A stretch of DNA of 64,000 bases from Aphrophora alni. Taxonomy: Eukaryota > Arthropoda > Insecta > Hemiptera > Aphrophoridae. Both the position numbers and the translations under genes were made by a program. A model generated the notes under the pieces. That model saw only the letters and a program-made list of their open reading frames with translations, had not been told where the DNA came from and made no database searches. Numbering within the stretch: position 1 is the first letter of the stretch; every line of letters begins with the position of its first letter. The stretch covers positions 6,045,000 through 6,108,999 of the forward strand of contig OY740766.1 in assembly GCA_963513935.1 (NCBI GenBank), in the 5' to 3' direction. This document shows, piece after piece, positions 60,281 to 64,000 of this stretch.

Positions 60281-60575
60281 AAAAATGTTAGTTGATGGCA
60301 CTTTTAACATATCAAATCCCAATGTGAAGTTAATTATGACTGAGCTAGCAAGAGTAGATGCAGCGAGGTCTGTTAACGAGATAATTAACATCGAAAATGA
60401 TAATGTTAATTTAGAACAAGTAAATGTAATGAGAACTACAGGTGATTTGAATATCGGTTTCGTTAATAGCCAAGTTTGGATTAAGTGGCCGAAGCGAGTG
60501 TATGGAAAGTGTAGAAATTTGATTAAAAATAAGAATAGACACTCGGGTAGCAGTTTTAATCAGAGAAATAAATGA
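60276..60575 (+). CDS. 99-codon ORF inside the TIR element, unknown
   Basis: Opens at ATGTCAAAAATGTTAG right at the inner edge of the left TIR and runs to TGA. The protein starts MSKMLVDGTFNISNPNVKLI, has an acidic/asparagine-rich middle (NIENDNVNLEQVN), and a basic C-terminus (WPKRVYGKCRNLIKNKNRHS). There is no zinc knuckle, DDE or protease motif. A basic C-terminal tail before a Gypsy pol relic would suit a decayed gag end, or a TIR-element protein remnant. I do not recognise it. There is no RNA evidence and the start codon is not assured. Confidence 0.3.
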   Translation: MSKMLVDGTFNISNPNVKLIMTELARVDAARSVNEIINIENDNVNLEQVNVMRTTGDLNIGFVNSQVWIKWPKRVYGKCRNLIKNKNRHSGSSFNQRNK

Positions 60576-61383
60576 AATAAGGACGTTAGGGCACATAGTT
60601 GTAATTATAGAAATGTTAAACGGAATAGTAATTACACTAAAGACGTTTATAGTAAGTTATGTGAAAATAAGAGTACTGTAAGCGAGTAGTAATGCTAGTT
60701 ACACTAAAGATGTTTTTGGGAAACATAGTAACTGTAAATTGCGTGAAAATAATTGAAGAACATGTTCAAGTGAAATCAAATAATGGTAGATAGGCAAAAG
60801 GAAAATTCTAGCTGAATAAAGTGTTAGTATCGATTGATAATTTTAGTAGGGAAGATTTGAAGGTCCGTGAACATCGGCAGGACATAACACCTGAGGACGT
60901 GAGTATTTTATTTCTTCGTGAAACGTCGTGTGTAATTTTTGTCTACAGCATTTTGTGTATGACGTGAAGGTTTCTTACATTTGAATAAAATTTCCTGTGG
61001 GTTTTAATTTTCTTCAACGTGTAAGGTGAGTGAAGTCATTAAGTAACTTTTAATTAAAAAATTTACACCACCAATATCGTCTTGATATTTAAAGCTCGCG
61101 AAAAGTGTTAAAGTAGGCGAACCTATTCCCATTTGTGAAAATAGTAAAAGTAGTGAGAAGAAAAATAGCGAAAATAAAATTTGCGAGAATAAATTTTGTA
61201 GGAATAAATTTATTGATAAAAACTTGAGGAAATTAGTGACAATTATTGAGAAGGACAGGATGTTTGTCATACAGTGACATTGTTAAGGATAACCTCAGTA
61301 TAGATAACTGGAAAACCAGAGATAAAAGCTGGAAAATACAGTAGTCTATCATCCAGAAGATAACCAAGCCGCAGATTGGTGCC
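60576..61383. other. Interior of the TIR element, no gene recognised
   Basis: Broken short frames rich in K and N. The 88-codon minus frame at 61004-61270 is a shadow of A/T-rich sequence. Confidence 0.45.
60891..60932 (+). other. Hammerhead-like motif
   Basis: Plus strand: CUGAGGA, C, GUGAG with a loop and UUCUUCGU, then GAAACGUCGUGUGUAAUUUUU. The 3' part is nearly the same as at 32300-32320. Confidence 0.3.
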
Positions 61384-61827
61384 AGGGAAATTCACCAGGA
61401 AATTAGAAGACCTTTCTATAAGGAAAAAGAAATATTTTTTCCAGATTTAAAAGAGGATCGTCATTTATTTTATAACGGCACAGTTCCTTTAGGATGCACT
61501 TCCAAAATTTCACATTCAATTGAAACTGGAGATGCACAGCCTATCCATGAGACTCCATATAGAATTCCGTTTCACCGAAAGCCTATTTTAGAAGAACGTA
61601 TTCGTGAATTAAAGGCAGAAAAGTAATTAGAGAATCTCAATCACCGTGGGTTGCTCGCCAGTATGAAATTCTTTGACGGGATGCCAAAATATCTATTTTG
61701 TATTGATTATAGGACTCTAAATCCTGTAACTAAAGGTAATAGTTATCCATTACCTAGAATAGCCGAAACGTCAGGTTCTTTAGATTTAACATATGGATGT
61801 CATCAGATTCCCATGAATCTCCAATAA
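61384..61827 (+). pseudogene. Ty3/Gypsy pol fragment (start of reverse transcriptase)
   Basis: Frame 1 (61384-61626): HLFYNGTVPLGCTSKISHSI, ETGDAQPIHETPYRIPFHRK, PILEERIRELKAEK, then TAA. Frame 2 continues VIRESQSPWVA. Frame 3 continues FFDGMPKYLFCIDYRTLNPV, TKGNSYPLPRIAET and SLDLTYGCHQIPM, ending at TAA 61825-61827. This is the canonical order at the N-terminus of Gypsy reverse transcriptase: H-I-TGDA-P-YR, ELxxxxVIxxSxSPW, KxDGxxRFCIDYRxLN, YPLPRIxE, LDLxxGYHQI. There are two frameshifts and a short deletion between PRIAET and SLDL. The YxDD block, RNase H, integrase and LTRs are absent. It is non-functional. Confidence 0.85.
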
Positions 61828-62338
61828 AATGTAAATAGTTAGGCCTACGTAATGTGTTTATTTGTGAGTTTACAAACAGCTTTCATTACTATACCAATGC
61901 TTCGTTGAGAGTAAAATATCAATATGTTTCATTGTTTGAATTTATTACATTTTTGTTATTTTATAACTGTCTAAATAATTATAAACCGTGTTGTTATTAG
62001 TCACGGTTGTAATTTAGTTAGTTGTAATATTAGTATAATATTTTCACGCTATTTAAATTTGTTTGCACGTGTTTATTTCAGTTTTCTAATGATAATTACA
62101 TTAGCCTATTCAATCGGTTTATTATTATTATTTTACAAACACCTTGTACTACAATAACTGTAAATAAATTATCTATACACCTATCTATTTTGTACCTAAA
62201 TCAGTATCTGTAGGACAATTGTTACATAAGGGGGTCAATTCGTAATGTTAACTTATGTTCCTTTTTCTAAGAAATGGCTGAAGATAACTTTTTGGAAATA
62301 TTTTTATTATTCAAAGTAGGTCTTTGGACATAACTGGA

Positions 62339-62341
<3 letters not shown>
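61828..62341. other. Interior of the TIR element, no gene recognised
   Basis: AT-rich sequence without open frames of note. Confidence 0.5.

Positions 62342-62375
<34 letters not shown>
62342..62375. repeat. (TA)n microsatellite
   Basis: About 34 bp of TA. Confidence 0.95.
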
Positions 62376-62377
<2 letters not shown>

Positions 62378-62574
62378 GTTTAGATTTATGGTAAATTTTA
62401 AAAAAAAAATTATCAAGAAAATTTATATATATATAGGCTATATATATACCTATGAGGTTGATAACAAATATTATTATTTCATTCAAAAGAGTTCTTCCCC
62501 TGAACTATTAAAAAAAATCATTAAGATATCTTGTTCATTTTCTGAGAAAAACGTACATAAGCTTTAAAAAAACT

Positions 62575-62988
62575 AACTTTCGGAATGCGAAACTAACGAT
62601 TTCTTTATCAGAACTAATCGAAACTAACGTAAAACTAACGGTTTTAATTTGTTTCAGTGAAATTCTCAAAAAGCGTGAAGTTAGCCCAACCCTTTTGTCT
62701 CATATAAAACTCTTTAGGCATGCGAAACTAACGATTTATTTGTCAGAACTATTCGAAACTAACGTAAAGAAACTGATTCACGTAATAAAAAAAATCAATT
62801 TTTAATTTTGGTTGGGCTCGTGTGAAGTTGGCCCAACCATAATTAACATCCGTTTTAAACTACTACCAAGGCGAAACTAACGTTTAATTTAGGAGAACTA
62901 ACCGAAACTAACGCAAAACTAACGATTGGCACTATACCAACCACTTTTGAAGCGGTTGGGCTACCATGGTTGGGCCAACTTCACAGAC
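62575..62988. repeat. Right TIR of the 4.1-kb element
   Basis: Reverse complement of the left arm: one full unit (about 62690-62988), with CGAAACTAACG motifs, plus an inner partial unit (62575-62690). It is not expanded into an array, unlike the left side. Confidence 0.9.
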
Positions 62989-63172
62989 ATAAATAATACG
63001 TACATGCTGATCAATAATACCCATACATGGTTATCAATAGTATATACACACTTATCAGTAATGTATACACGTTTATCAATAATATATACATGTATACCAA
63101 TTATACGTACATGCTTGTCAATAAGACATACATACTTATCAGTAATATATACAGAGTTATTAATAATACAGA
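62989..63172. repeat. 24-bp-period minisatellite, right part
   Basis: TATCAATAATATATACATGN-type units continue from 58735-58857. Because 24 is a multiple of three, a plus frame runs through as an eight-residue period (for example YTHLSVMYTRLSIIYTCIPI). That frame is not a gene. Confidence 0.7.
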
Positions 63173-63186
63173 CGATGATATTAGGG

Positions 63187-63270
63187 GAACGAAATAGCTC
63201 GATTGGTAAACCGTACCCTTACTTAGCTGCGGTTAGAGAGAGCCGTCACAAGTTCTAGTTGATCACCTTG
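63187..63270 (+). repeat. tRNA-like segment, possible SINE head
   Basis: AATAGCTCGATTGGTAAACC resembles a tRNA A box (TRGCNNAGYNGG). About 45 bp later, CAAGTTCTAGTTGATC is a poor match to a B box. Overall length fits a tRNA-derived region, but I cannot fold a convincing cloverleaf. Confidence 0.3.
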
Positions 63271-64000
63271 CATTGTTTAGTGAGTTATGTACTCCCAATC
63301 TTCATTGGTCTTAGCGGTCATAACGTAAACATTTCAAGTACCAACAAAAAAACAGAAAATTACCTTGGTTCTGTCTTAAATTGTTCTACCTGTAAAAATC
63401 ATTGATTACTTTTTAAACTCCAAATTAAAAAGCCCCCGGGCCAAACCAGTGACCTATTTTAAATCTTGTTTCAATTCAAATACTTATATTTATATATATT
63501 CGCTCTTCGGAATTGTATATCAATAATTTAACTAAAAAAAAAGCCTTAATTATATCGAAGAGAGCATACTGTACTAAAAACTTATTGATATCAAACAAAC
63601 AAATAAAACTAAGTTTGAGTTAAAATTTACAACTCAAATATATTTAATACTGTAGATATAAATTCTATTAATCAATATACACAAATACTCGTTGGTAAAT
63701 GACAAAGGGTGGTAAACAGTCTCACACCACTAATTGGTCGACTTCTATGTAAGTCCCACATAATTCCTCCAATAAGTAAATGACTGTGTGCTATGTTAGC
63801 TACTTACTGTGATTTTGTTTTATTTTAAAATATCTTCTATTCACTTTAATGAAATAAATTGAGTCTTATCATCAAATCCCAGATCCTCGATTACGATTGC
63901 CAAGGTGCAATCAAATCCCTTCTAAACCCTCTCAGGAGATTTCATTATACATTATTTATATTAAATTATTTATACAAAATAATACTCTCCCTCTCTAAGA
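63271..64000. other. No gene recognised
   Basis: AT-rich sequence to the window end. An imperfect inverted pair ATATATTCGCTCTTCGG (about 63493) / TATCGAAGAGAGCATA (about 63554) is the only structure I noticed. Confidence 0.45.

Larger units (their letters stand above)
58858..62988. mobile_element. 4.1-kb foldback-type element with long, internally repeated TIRs
   Basis: The left terminus GTCTGTGAAGTTGGCCCAAC then CATGGTAGCCCAA is the reverse complement of the right terminus ending GGTTGGGCCAACTTCACAGA then C. The left arm is a five-copy 293-bp array and the right arm one unit plus part. The flanks ATAAATAATACAT (58845-58857) and ATAAATAATACGT (62989-63001) match at 12 of 13 positions. This may be a target duplication, though they lie in a minisatellite that is itself repetitive. 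The interior carries a Gypsy pol relic, a 99-codon ORF and a hammerhead-like motif, but no recognisable transposase. The architecture resembles Foldback/Galileo-type elements. Confidence 0.75.

Noticed and set aside
62926..63258. 110-codon plus-strand ORF
   Set aside because: Most of it is the 24-bp minisatellite in phase, and it begins inside the right TIR of a transposable element.

Overview
The window is eukaryotic, AT-rich, non-coding-dominated DNA. It is most likely from an insect. (TTAGG)n arrays, the insect-type telomere repeat, occur at three internal places, and the recognisable proteins are typical insect transposon remnants: jockey-type and other LINE reverse transcriptases, Ty3/Gypsy pol, a mariner/Tc1 DDE transposase and Penelope-like element (PLE) C-termini. 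A hemipteran is my guess, from repeat style only. No complete cellular protein-coding gene is visible. A 200-N block marks a scaffold gap.

Layout. 1-5.6 kb: a degenerate LINE-like repeat, gene-free AT-rich DNA with poly-C tracts, and an 890-bp foldback element. About 6.0-22.5 kb: an old, diverged tandem duplication (copy A about 5990-14938, copy B about 15560-22500). The best conserved part seen is a short exon-like segment, open in B and broken in A. Copy A carries a truncated PLE with inverted ends. Copy B carries a 5'-truncated jockey insertion with a 12-bp target duplication. 22.5-26 kb: two copies of a dispersed repeat, a perfect 35-bp-arm hairpin and a small foldback element with an 8-bp target duplication. 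27.0-33.0 kb: a second diverged tandem duplication (C1/C2). C2 has gained PLE material, including a GIY-YIG-type C-terminal fragment and an insertion joining telomeric repeats to inverted PLE-like ends. 33-43 kb: LINE-like repeats, a mariner fragment, the gap, a LINE RT fragment whose YADD motif reads YAND, and a transposase-like N-terminus with sub-terminal repeats. 43.2-45.2 kb: a 69-bp satellite open on both strands. 45-58 kb: dispersed repeats, a GC-rich island, diverged tandem repeats, a third telomeric array and one short exon-like ORF. 58-63.2 kb: a 4.1-kb long-TIR foldback element with a 293-bp repeat array in its left arm and a Gypsy pol remnant inside, inserted into a 24-bp-period minisatellite.

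The most interesting thread is a motif shaped like a hammerhead ribozyme core (CYGAYGA-like, stem-loop, GAAAC). It recurs eight times. At two sites it lies just 3' of PLE-type C-terminal coding sequence, and at two it lies close to (TTAGG)n repeats. PLEs are known to carry hammerhead motifs and some are telomere-associated. The link here is an inference that covariance-model and synteny searches could test.
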